Of a DNA stretch of 13,193 nt, positions 1 to 6,282 are shown in pieces. The notes under the pieces were generated by a model, which searched no databases, was not told the origin of the DNA, and was given only the letters and a program-made list of their open reading frames with translations. The stretch's first letter is position 1. Every line of letters begins with the position of its first letter. Location: the NCBI GenBank assembly GCA_050733935.1, contig JBOHUC010000094.1, forward strand, positions 1-13,193. The letters run 5' to 3'. Made by a program: the position numbers and the translations under genes. Source of the stretch: JBOHUC01 sp050733935. Its GTDB lineage: Bacteria; Eisenbacteria; RBG-16-71-46; DASYSL01.

Positions 1-87
1 GCCTCGCGCGCGGGCCAGGCCGCGGCCCGCGAGGCTTCCGGTGCGGGCGAGCCCGTCCCGGCCAGCGGATCGGGGAAGCGCTCGTGA
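1..87 (+). CDS. glyQ: Probable C-terminal tail of glycyl-tRNA synthetase alpha subunit (partial)
   Basis: A frame open from the left edge runs 28 codons to a TGA at 85-87, and that stop overlaps the GTG start of glyS as GTGA. The visible residues are an Ala/Gly/Ser-rich tail ending in GSGKRS and carry no catalytic motif. The identity is inferred from position: GlyQ, the alpha subunit that forms glycyl-adenylate, is normally encoded immediately upstream of glyS, and the same 4-bp overlap style recurs at other junctions in this window. In DNA this GC-rich, an 84-nt open frame can also occur by chance, so the call is moderate. If it is glyQ, this is a low-complexity extension beyond the usual conserved end of the family. 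Confidence 0.5.
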   Translation, partial: ASRAGQAAAREASGAGEPVPASGSGKRS

Positions 88-2222
88 GCCTTTCGACCGC
101 GGACTTCCTGCTCGAGATCGGGGTCGAGGAGCTTCCGACGCCCTACGTCGTTCCCGCGCTCACGCAGCTCGAGCGCGAGCTGCGCGAGGCGCTCGGCGAG
201 ATGCGTCTCGGTTTCTCGGAGTGCGTGACGTTCGCGACCCCGCGGCGCCTGGCCGTGCTCTTCACCGAAGTCGTGACCCGCCAGGCCGACTACGAAGAGG
301 AGGCGCACGGACCGGCCGTCGCGCAGGCGTTCGACGCGGACGGGAATCCGACGAAGGCGCTCCTCGGCTTCGTGCGGGGGCGCGGTGTGGACGTCGCGGA
401 CGTGCGGCGCGTGAGGAAGGACAAGGGCGAGTACGTCGCGGTCACGATCAAGCGCGAAGGGAAGAGCGCGCGCGAGCTCCTGCCCGCTGCAATCACGCGC
501 GTTACGGGACAGCTCGCGTTTCCGAAGTCCATGCGCTGGCTCGATTCCGACTTCAGGTTCGCGCGACCCATTCGCTGGATCGTGGCCCTGCTCGGGGACG
601 AGACGCTCGACTTCGAGCTCGCCGGACTGCGCGCGGGGCGGGCGTCGCGCGGCCACCGGTTCCTCCACCCGGGCCCGGTTTCGATCCCGCACCCGACCGG
701 TTACGTCGAAGCCCTCGCGGCCGCCGGCGTGGTCGCCGATCCCAGGCTCCGCCGCGAGGTCATCCTCGAGCAGGCGTCGGCACTCGCGAAGGAAGCGGGC
801 GGGCGTCTGGTGGACGATCCCGAGCTGATCGAGATCAACAATTTCCTGGTCGAGCGCCCGCAGGCGCTCCTCGGGCGGTTCGAGACGAAGTATCTCGATC
901 TTCCGCGCGAGGTGATCGTGACCGCCCTGCGCGAGCACCAGCGCTACTTCGCAGTCGAGAAGGAGGATGGCGCGCTCGTGCCCGCGTTCGTGGCCCTCCG
1001 AAACGGCGACGACAGGAACCTCGCCACGATCGCGCACGGGAATGCCGCGGTCCTGCGCGCACGGCTCGACGACGCGCGCTTCTACTGGGATACCGATTTG
1101 AGAAAAGCGCCCGCTGACCGGGTCGAGGAGCTGCGCGGCATCGTGTGGCTCGAGGGCCTCGGCACCGTGCGCGACAAGGTCGAGCGCGTGCGCCGGCTCG
1201 GTGCGTGGATCGCGGGACAGTGGGATCCGGACCTGATGCCGGTCGTCGACCGGGCAGCGCTCCTCGCCAAGACCGATCTCCTGTCCGAGATGATCGGAAG
1301 CGGGAAGGAGTACGCGAGCCTCGAGGGCGTCATGGGAAGCCACTACGCCGAGCGTCACGGCGAGCCCAAAGCCGTCGTGAGCGCAATTCGCGATCATGTG
1401 AAGCCGCGCGGAGCGGGCGATGCTCTGCCCGCGAGTGCGGCCGGTGCGATCCTGGCGCTCGCCGACCGCGCGGACAGCGTGGTCGGATGCTACCTGGCGG
1501 ACAAGGGTCCGAGCGGGGGCGAGGATCCGTACGGTGTGCGGCGCGCCGGAAACGGCGTCGTCCGCATCCTCCTCGAGCAGGAGCGGCATCTCGACGTGAG
1601 CGCCCTCACGTCGAACGCGCTCGCCGGCTACGAGGCGGCGGGCGAAGCGCGAGCCGCCGGCGCGGGATCGCCCGCGCGTGCCGCACTCCACGAGGTGCGG
1701 GCGCGCATCGACGAGTTCTGGGAAGGGCGGATCGAGAGCGCACTCGAAGATCGCGGATACGCATACGACGAGATTGCCGCCTCACTCGGTGGCACGGACG
1801 GCGGGACCGATCCGATGGACGTGGAGCGGCGCGCGGGTGCGCTCAAGCGCCGGCGCACGAACGAGGACTTCCGGCCGCTCGTCATCGGCTTCAAGCGGGT
1901 CGCGAACATCCTGCGCGCGGCGGATCCGAACGACGTGCCGGCGGCGGTGGTGGGCGATCTTCCCGATCCGCACGAGGCGGCCCTCGCATCCGCGATTGCG
2001 GCCGCGACGCGCGAGGCCGAGCCGCTGTTCGAGAAGCGTGACTACGACGCGGTGCTCGGCGTTTTGCTCAGGCTTAGGGGCCCGATCGACACGTTCTTCG
2101 AAGAGGTCATGGTGAACGTTCCGGAGACGGACGTGCGCCGCCGCCGCCTCGGCGTGCTGTCCACCGCGCGCGCGCTGTTCGATCGCGCGTGGGATCTCTC
2201 GCGGGTGGTCGTCGAGACCTGA
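84..2222 (+). CDS. glyS: Glycyl-tRNA synthetase beta subunit
   Basis: Product of 712 residues (the E. coli protein has 689). GlyS is the tRNA-recognising subunit of the bacterial alpha2beta2 glycyl-tRNA synthetase in the cytoplasm; it binds tRNA-Gly while GlyQ activates glycine. Family signatures in order are EIGVEELPTPY near residues 11-21, TPRRLAVLF, a segment RPIRWIVALLGD, EINNFLVERPQALLG from about residue 250, REHQRYFAVE, RFYWDTDL, KTDLLSEMIGSGKEY, EDPYGVRRAGNGVVRIL from residue 480, and a C-terminal DALR-type anticodon-binding region with FKRVANILRAADPND from about residue 595. GTG at 84 is chosen because the conserved N-terminus begins right there and the codon overlaps the preceding stop as GTGA, implying translational coupling with glyQ. 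No frameshift or missing block is apparent, so the gene should be functional and essential. Confidence 0.97.
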   Translation: MSLSTADFLLEIGVEELPTPYVVPALTQLERELREALGEMRLGFSECVTFATPRRLAVLFTEVVTRQADYEEEAHGPAVAQAFDADGNPTKALLGFVRGRGVDVADVRRVRKDKGEYVAVTIKREGKSARELLPAAITRVTGQLAFPKSMRWLDSDFRFARPIRWIVALLGDETLDFELAGLRAGRASRGHRFLHPGPVSIPHPTGYVEALAAAGVVADPRLRREVILEQASALAKEAGGRLVDDPELIEINNFLVERPQALLGRFETKYLDLPREVIVTALREHQRYFAVEKEDGALVPAFVALRNGDDRNLATIAHGNAAVLRARLDDARFYWDTDLRKAPADRVEELRGIVWLEGLGTVRDKVERVRRLGAWIAGQWDPDLMPVVDRAALLAKTDLLSEMIGSGKEYASLEGVMGSHYAERHGEPKAVVSAIRDHVKPRGAGDALPASAAGAILALADRADSVVGCYLADKGPSGGEDPYGVRRAGNGVVRILLEQERHLDVSALTSNALAGYEAAGEARAAGAGSPARAALHEVRARIDEFWEGRIESALEDRGYAYDEIAASLGGTDGGTDPMDVERRAGALKRRRTNEDFRPLVIGFKRVANILRAADPNDVPAAVVGDLPDPHEAALASAIAAATREAEPLFEKRDYDAVLGVLLRLRGPIDTFFEEVMVNVPETDVRRRRLGVLSTARALFDRAWDLSRVVVET

Positions 2223-2224
2223 GC

Positions 2225-3715
2225 GTGCGCGCCGCCGTCGCCGCTTCCGCCGCTTCCGCCGCGCCCGTCGCTCTCTCAATCGCCTTTGCCGTCGCCGCGG
2301 CGGGCCTTCTTGCCGGATGCGGCCGCGAGCACGCACCCGCCCTCCGCTACATCGTGCGCCCCGAGCCCGACTCGGGGCGCGTTTTCGTGGAAGCCGAATA
2401 CCGCACCCGGCCCGGGCGGCTCGCCGTGTTCCTCAACACCATGGATTTTGGCGGTGCGCCCGCCTCCCGCCATGTCACGGACCTCAGCGTGACGACCGGA
2501 GATGACCGTGCGGTCAGCATCGAGAGGAGCGGTGCCACGTGGTCGGCCCTCGTGCCGCGCGACGGGCGCCTCAAGTTCCGCTACGCGCTCGACGTGGCGG
2601 CGCTTGCGAACGAATCCGGCGCACACGTGGTGAGCCGGCTCGACACGGCGGGTTGTCTTCTCTATGGCGGCCAGCTGTTTGTGCTCCCCGAGCCGACTTC
2701 CGACGCGCAGGCGCGCGCGAGCAGAGGGACGGGCGAGCGGGGTGCGCCGCTTGCGGTTTCGATCGCGGTGCAAACGCCGCCAGGCTGGAGGGTCGCCTCG
2801 TCCTGGGGCGTCGAGCGCACGGACTTCGCCTTCGACGCGGACTCGCTCGACGCCCTGGCCGACGCGGTGCTCGCCGTCGGGCGCTACGAGCTCGCGGCCC
2901 GACGGTCGCAAACGTTCAACCTCGTGGTCGCCTACCGCGGTCATCGCGAGGCCGACGCGGAATCGCTCGCAGCACTCGCGGGGCGCCTGTGCGCGCGCTA
3001 CGAAGAGCGGCTCGGCGCCTCACCGGGCTCGCTCGGTCTCGTCGTGCTCGACCCGGCGACGACGGCCGATCGCACGGTCCGCATCCTCTCGCTCGCGAAC
3101 GCGGTCGTGATCGAAGGGGATTCGCTCGCGCTCGATACGCGCGATCCCGGCTTCCGGCACCTCGTCGCGCACGAGCTCTTCCACTGGTGGAGCGGGACGA
3201 ACGGCGTGCTCGCCTACCGCGACGACGCGCTCCGCGCGATGAGCGAGGGCTACGCCGACTACGCGTCCGCGCGCGCTCTGCTCGGGCTCGGTGCCTGGTC
3301 GGTCGCGGACTATGCGGGGTTCATCGAGCAGCGCCGGGCGGCCCTCGCCCGCGCACGCGATCGGGACGTGGCGCTCGCGGACCTGTCGTGGCGGGCCGCC
3401 GAAGCCGCGACCGAGTCGGCGGACGTGGATCTCGCGCGCGCGAAGGCCGCGCTCGTGGCGTACGCGACGGATCGCTCGCTCGCCGCCTGGAGCGGTGGGA
3501 GCGCGAGCCTCGCCGAGCTCTACCGCGCCCTCGTCCGGCGGGGAACGTACCGCCCGGGGCGCGTGTTCTTCGGGCGTCGCGAGTACGAGGCCGCGGTCGC
3601 GGAAGTCGCCGGAACGGCCGAACGCGCGCGGACGCTCGAAGGGTTCGAAGGAGGCGGGCTTTCCGCGTCGCTCGACTCGATTCTCGCGGCGGACTCGCTG
3701 ATCGCGCGGCCCTGA
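2225..3715 (+). CDS. Predicted lipoprotein zinc metallopeptidase, M1/M61-like gluzincin
   Basis: From the GTG at 2225 the protein has 496 residues. A hydrophobic Ala-rich N-terminus leads to the lipobox LLAGC, placing the lipidated cysteine at residue 32, so the mature protein should be anchored to a membrane on the periplasmic or outer face. A beta-rich region follows, then HELFHWW at residues 316-322: H316 and H320 would bind zinc and E317 would act as catalytic base. MSEGYADY follows, with E341 the likely third zinc ligand (HExxH-x20-E), resembling the NEGFAxY segment of M1 aminopeptidases and M61 enzymes. No C-terminal PDZ domain is evident. An in-frame GTG at 2189 would add 12 residues and overlap glyS by 34 bp; 2225 is preferred because a 2-bp gap matches the pyrR/pyrB junction. 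It probably shares a transcript with glyS. Substrate unknown; aminopeptidase and endopeptidase are both possible. Confidence 0.8.
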   Translation: MRAAVAASAASAAPVALSIAFAVAAAGLLAGCGREHAPALRYIVRPEPDSGRVFVEAEYRTRPGRLAVFLNTMDFGGAPASRHVTDLSVTTGDDRAVSIERSGATWSALVPRDGRLKFRYALDVAALANESGAHVVSRLDTAGCLLYGGQLFVLPEPTSDAQARASRGTGERGAPLAVSIAVQTPPGWRVASSWGVERTDFAFDADSLDALADAVLAVGRYELAARRSQTFNLVVAYRGHREADAESLAALAGRLCARYEERLGASPGSLGLVVLDPATTADRTVRILSLANAVVIEGDSLALDTRDPGFRHLVAHELFHWWSGTNGVLAYRDDALRAMSEGYADYASARALLGLGAWSVADYAGFIEQRRAALARARDRDVALADLSWRAAEAATESADVDLARAKAALVAYATDRSLAAWSGGSASLAELYRALVRRGTYRPGRVFFGRREYEAAVAEVAGTAERARTLEGFEGGGLSASLDSILAADSLIARP

Positions 3716-3759
3716 GTCGCGCTGCGAAAGGCGAAGGGAGACGATTGGGCACCGCCGAA

Positions 3760-3789
3760 TTGCGGCCTCCCAGGCCGGTCTGGTAGGCT
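3760..3789 (+). promoter_or_regulatory. Possible promoter for the sugar dehydrogenase gene
   Basis: TTGCGG at 3760-3765 and TAGGCT at 3784-3789 are separated by 18 bp, and a TG dinucleotide (3781-3782) sits one base before the -10 hexamer, as in extended -10 promoters. The -10 keeps only the first, second and last TATAAT bases, so the match is weak. It would give an untranslated leader of about 150 nt before the ATG at 3950. The remainder of the 234-bp spacer shows no convincing gene. Confidence 0.3.
3763..3777 (+). other. Short perfect palindrome (CGGCCT-CCC-AGGCCG)
   Basis: Arms CGGCCT (3763-3768) and AGGCCG (3772-3777) form a 6-bp perfect stem with a 3-nt loop, 47 nt after the stop of the metallopeptidase gene. 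No T-tract follows, so it is not a standard intrinsic terminator. It also falls inside the spacer of the candidate promoter at 3760-3789. It could be an operator, a transcript-end hairpin, or chance in GC-rich DNA. Confidence 0.3.
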
Positions 3790-3949
3790 TCTCGCTGCTC
3801 GGACGCCGGATTCCCGCACGGCCCTCGTCGGCGAACCCCATTCGATACTGCCCATTGGTCATGGTCGACCCGCGGAGGAATCCCTGTTCCCCGATTCGAT
3901 CGCACGCGACTTTTCCTCACTTCGGGTCACGACGCGGGGAATTGCGACG

Positions 3950-5503
3950 ATGGCGCTCAGGCTCGCGCTCGCGCTCGCGCTCGGAACGGTGAACGTCGCG
4001 TCGCCACGCCCCGCGAGCGCGGCCCAGGTGCCCACCGACTTCGTCGACGAACCGATCGTGAGCGGGCTCGTGCAGGTCGTGAACTTCGACTTTCTTCCCG
4101 ACGGCCGGGTCCTCGTGGTCGAGCGAGGGAGCGCGAAGATCCGACTCGTGGTCGGGAACGCGCTGTCCCCGATCGACCCGGTGACGGTCGTTCCGGAGGT
4201 CGAGACGATGTCGCTCGAGCAGGGGCTGCTCGGCGTGGCAGTGGATCCCGGATGGCCCAACCGGCCCTATGTGTACGTCTACTACACGTACACGCAGACG
4301 CCGAACATTCGCCTGACTCGCTTCACCGCCACAGGCGATCTCGACTTCTCCTCGGACGGGGCGCTCTCGATCGATCTCGCCTCGAGGCGGGAAATCCTGG
4401 CGGACATCCCGGACGACAACCCGCTCCACAACGGCGGAACGATCGAATTTGGTCCGGACGGCTACCTGTACGTTGCGAGCGGGGAGGACGGGATTCCCTG
4501 CGCCGCGCAGGACATTCACTCGCTCCGAGGGAAGATCCTGCGCCTCGACGTCTCGAACGTTCCGGACGGTCCAGGTCCCGCGCCCGCGTATCAGGATCTC
4601 GCGCCGCCCGACAATCCGTTCGTGAAAGACTTCGATCCGCGCGCCCGGCTCGTGTGGCTCTACGGACTGCGCAATCCGTTCAGCTTCGACTTCGACCGGA
4701 ACACCGGTGCTCTTGGCATTGCGGACGTCGGGAACAGCACGTTCGAGGAGGTCGACCACGTGACCTCGGGCGGGCTCAACCTGGGATGGCCGCTCTACGA
4801 AGGGCCCTTTCGCTTCGAGTTTCCCTGCGTGTACGACGACACGCTGAACCTCGAGTTTCCGGTCTACTGGTACCGGAGATTCGAACAGGTCGAGGCAGCC
4901 GCCATCTTCGGCGGGATCTATCGCCGGCCGCCGGGACCGCCGGCCGGCTACCCGGCGAGCTACAGCGGCAATCTCTTCGTGCTCGACTTCTACGACGGAC
5001 TGCTCCGTCGTCTCGCACCTCTGGGCGACGGGAACTACATCCTCGCGCCGCCCGCCCCCGGCCAGCCCTCCGACACGACCTGGGCGACCGGGCTCGAATT
5101 CGTGACCCGCATGCGGGTCGGCCCCGACGGCACGCTCTGGTATTTCCAGTGGGACACGATCCGCCGCATCCGGTACACGGGCAACTTCAACGTCGGTGTC
5201 GACCCGGGCACACGCGTCGAGCCGCGGCTCGAGCGGCTCTTCCCGAATCCCGCGCGCGGAGAAATCTCGATCGTGTTCGAGCTCCCGGAGGGGGCAACGT
5301 CCCGCCTCGAAATCCACGACGCCCGCGGTCGCCGTGTCCGTACGATCGACACGGGCTCGCGCGGCGGCGGGCGTCACGTCGTGGCCTGGGACGGCCGCAC
5401 CGATCACGGCGACCCCGCCGCGCCCGGCGTCTACTTCGCGTCGCTCCGGGCGGACCGCTTCGAGGCGAGCCGCCGCTTCGTGCTCCTGCCCCGGGACCAC
5501 TGA
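3950..5503 (+). CDS. Secreted PQQ-dependent sugar/sorbosone dehydrogenase family protein with C-terminal FlgD-like Ig domain
   Basis: Product of 517 residues. Residues 1-24 are a Sec signal peptide with an Ala/Leu core and an ASA-AQ cleavage site, so the enzyme is exported. Residues about 30-410 match the soluble glucose/sorbosone dehydrogenase beta-propeller family (GSDH): QGLLGVAVDP at 91-100, HNGGTIEFGPDGYLYVASG at 160-178, SLRGKILRLD at 191-200, YGLRNPFSFDF at 238-248, and GLNLGWPLYEG at 275-285. By analogy with Acinetobacter sGDH, H160 is the likely catalytic base and R241/N242 lie at the PQQ site. Residues about 429-517 (FPNPARGEISIVFELP, WDGRTDHGDPAAPGVYFASL) are a FlgD-type Ig-like domain, often found at the end of exported proteins in FCB-group and related bacteria. 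The ATG at 3950 follows a GGGGA sequence. The true substrate is unknown, and some family members bind no PQQ. It is probably monocistronic. Confidence 0.87.
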   Translation: MALRLALALALGTVNVASPRPASAAQVPTDFVDEPIVSGLVQVVNFDFLPDGRVLVVERGSAKIRLVVGNALSPIDPVTVVPEVETMSLEQGLLGVAVDPGWPNRPYVYVYYTYTQTPNIRLTRFTATGDLDFSSDGALSIDLASRREILADIPDDNPLHNGGTIEFGPDGYLYVASGEDGIPCAAQDIHSLRGKILRLDVSNVPDGPGPAPAYQDLAPPDNPFVKDFDPRARLVWLYGLRNPFSFDFDRNTGALGIADVGNSTFEEVDHVTSGGLNLGWPLYEGPFRFEFPCVYDDTLNLEFPVYWYRRFEQVEAAAIFGGIYRRPPGPPAGYPASYSGNLFVLDFYDGLLRRLAPLGDGNYILAPPAPGQPSDTTWATGLEFVTRMRVGPDGTLWYFQWDTIRRIRYTGNFNVGVDPGTRVEPRLERLFPNPARGEISIVFELPEGATSRLEIHDARGRRVRTIDTGSRGGGRHVVAWDGRTDHGDPAAPGVYFASLRADRFEASRRFVLLPRDH

Positions 5504-5510
5504 CCACCGC

Positions 5511-5550
5511 CGGGCGCGCGACACCGGGGCCGCTGCCGCCGCCCGATTTT
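5511..5550 (+). terminator. Possible weak intrinsic terminator after the sugar dehydrogenase gene
   Basis: Arms CGGGCG (5511-5516) and CGCCCG (5540-5545) can form a 6-bp GC stem starting 8 nt after the stop codon, followed by ATTTT at 5546-5550. The 23-nt intervening segment is long but GC-rich and may fold further. The short T-run makes this a modest candidate. It lies just upstream of the pyr promoter and would insulate the two units. Confidence 0.35.
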
Positions 5551-5554
5551 CACT

Positions 5555-5583
5555 TTGCCGATTGGCCCCATGGCTGCTATTCT
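5555..5583 (+). promoter_or_regulatory. Sigma-70-type extended -10 promoter of the pyr operon
   Basis: TTGCCG (5555-5560, -35) and TATTCT (5578-5583, -10) are separated by exactly 17 bp, with TG one base before the -10 (extended -10 pattern). It is also a locally AT-richer patch in a GC-rich background. Transcription would begin near 5590-5592, about 22 nt before the PyrR-binding hairpin, giving a leader of about 140 nt to the pyrR ATG. This is the sensible location for the promoter of an attenuated operon. Confidence 0.65.
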
Positions 5584-5612
5584 CCCGCCCGAAGACTGAA
5601 CCAACGCACCGA

Positions 5613-5644
5613 CCTTTTAATCCGGCCCCGAGAGGCCGGAAAGG
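5613..5644 (+). promoter_or_regulatory. PyrR-binding RNA element in the pyr leader
   Basis: The transcript can fold into an upper stem of 7 bp, TCCGGCC (5621-5627) with GGCCGGA (5634-5640), closed by the hexaloop CCGAGA (5628-5633), plus a lower stem CCTT (5613-5616) with AAGG (5641-5644) and a one-sided TTAA bulge (5617-5620). This matches the known PyrR recognition element of Bacillus-type pyr operons: terminal hexaloop CNGAGA, a purine-containing internal bulge, and a CCTT/AAGG base. Lying upstream of a gene that encodes PyrR itself makes chance unlikely. PyrR charged with UMP would stabilise this hairpin and lower operon expression when pyrimidines are plentiful. Confidence 0.88.
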
Positions 5645-5679
5645 GGACCGAATGATCATGCCGACCGTGACCCGAGCCT
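5633..5679 (+). promoter_or_regulatory. Candidate antiterminator pairing in the pyr leader
   Basis: AGGCCGG (5633-5639) can pair with CCGAGCCT (5672-5679) leaving one bulged A (5675), for 7 GC-rich base pairs. The left arm is the 3' arm of the PyrR hairpin, and the right arm is the 5' arm of the terminator. The pairing therefore excludes both structures, as expected of the antiterminator in PyrR attenuation. It was found by eye without energy calculation, and the 32-nt loop makes its stability uncertain. Confidence 0.45.
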
Positions 5680-5729
5680 GCGCGCGTCTCCACGCGACAG
5701 GCTTTTTCTGTATGCCGAGCTGGAGGTGA
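5652..5729 (+). CDS. Possible 25-codon leader peptide in the pyr attenuator
   Basis: An ATG at 5652 (with a second in-frame ATG at 5658) opens 25 codons ending in TGA at 5727-5729. A GGGGA sequence (5643-5647) lies 4 nt before the first ATG and partly inside the 3' base of the PyrR hairpin, so PyrR binding could mask it. The frame passes through the terminator: its T-tract encodes part of Gly-Phe-Phe. The stop lies within the pyrR Shine-Dalgarno, 2 nt before the pyrR ATG, which would permit termination-reinitiation. The peptide (starting MIMPTVTRAC, ending MPSWR) resembles nothing recognised. It could be fortuitous, as short open frames are common in GC-rich DNA; position, not composition, is the argument for it. 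Confidence 0.4.
   Translation: MIMPTVTRACARLHATGFFCMPSWR
5675..5707 (+). terminator. Intrinsic terminator (attenuator) in the pyrR leader
   Basis: Outer stem AGCCTG (5675-5680) with CAGGCT (5698-5703) and inner stem CGCGT (5683-5687) with ACGCG (5692-5696) enclose a CTCC loop, with a small internal loop (CG opposite A). A T-run occupies 5703-5707. The hairpin ends 24 nt before the pyrR ATG, downstream of the promoter and PyrR element, so it would act as a conditional attenuator and not as the end of another operon. Confidence 0.77.
5722..5729 (+). promoter_or_regulatory. Strong ribosome binding site of pyrR (GGAGGTGA)
   Basis: GGAGGTGA is fully complementary to the 16S rRNA 3' end, and its GGAGG core lies 5 nt before the ATG at 5732. 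This fixes the pyrR start at 5732; the in-frame GTG at 5726 lies inside the site itself and is unlikely to be used. The TGA within it is also the stop of the possible leader peptide. Confidence 0.82.
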
Positions 5730-5731
5730 AC

Positions 5732-6280
5732 ATGGCCGTTCGCGAGAAGGCCGAGATCATCGATGCCGAGGGGCTGCGCCGCATCATCACGCGCATCGCC
5801 CATGAGATCGTGGAGCGCAACAAGGGCACCGCGGACGTCGTGCTCGTGGGCGTGCGCCGCCGGGGCGTGCCGCTCGCCGAGCGGATCGCGGTCAAGATCG
5901 CCGAGTTCGAGCAGTCGAAGGTGCCGCAGGGCTGCCTCGACATCACGCTCTACCGCGACGACCTCTCCGAGGTCGGACCGCGCCCGGTCCTTGGCGGCAC
6001 CGAGATGCCGGTCGACGTGACCGGCAAGGTCGTCGTCCTGGTCGACGACGTGCTCTACACGGGCCGGACGGTGCGCGCCGCGATGGACGCGATCATGGAC
6101 CTCGGCCGACCGCGCGCGATCCAGCTCGCGGTGATCGTCGACCGCGGGCACCGCGAGCTTCCGGTGCGCGCCGACTACGTCGGCAAGAACGTCCCCACGT
6201 CGAAACGCGAGATCATCGGCGTGCGCGTGAAGGAGATCGATCAGGAGGATTGCGTCGTCATCAAGGAGATGGAGGACTGA
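5732..6280 (+). CDS. pyrR: Bifunctional pyr operon RNA-binding regulator / uracil phosphoribosyltransferase PyrR
   Basis: Product of 182 residues, close to the 181-residue B. subtilis protein and clearly homologous along its length. PyrR has a type I phosphoribosyltransferase fold; it binds pyr leader RNA when loaded with UMP, favouring termination, and usually retains uracil phosphoribosyltransferase activity. The PRPP-binding loop VVLVDDVLYTGRT is at residues 101-113. Residues matching RNA-contact positions of the Bacillus protein are present: TRIAHE (T20, R21, H24) and DRGHRELPVRADYVGKN (R141, R146). ITLYRDDLSE at 71-80 and NVPTSKRE at 153-160 are further family hallmarks. It is the first full gene of the operon, so its own synthesis should be under its own leader element. 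Its stop precedes the pyrB GTG by 2 nt. All key residues are intact, so both activities are plausible. Confidence 0.97.
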   Translation: MAVREKAEIIDAEGLRRIITRIAHEIVERNKGTADVVLVGVRRRGVPLAERIAVKIAEFEQSKVPQGCLDITLYRDDLSEVGPRPVLGGTEMPVDVTGKVVVLVDDVLYTGRTVRAAMDAIMDLGRPRAIQLAVIVDRGHRELPVRADYVGKNVPTSKREIIGVRVKEIDQEDCVVIKEMED

Positions 6281-6282
6281 CG

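Noticed and set aside
41..1117. A 358-codon + strand frame overlapping the start of glyS
   Set aside because: An Arg/Ala-rich product in an alternative frame inside conserved glyS codons; no family resemblance.
5652..5660. The leader ATG codons as a true N-terminus for pyrR
   Set aside because: The leader frame stops at 5729 and is in a different phase from pyrR, so it cannot extend the protein.
5726..5731. GTG at 5726 as an alternative start of pyrR
   Set aside because: It is part of the GGAGGTGA ribosome site and has no site of its own; ATG 5732 is ideally spaced and gives the family's normal length.
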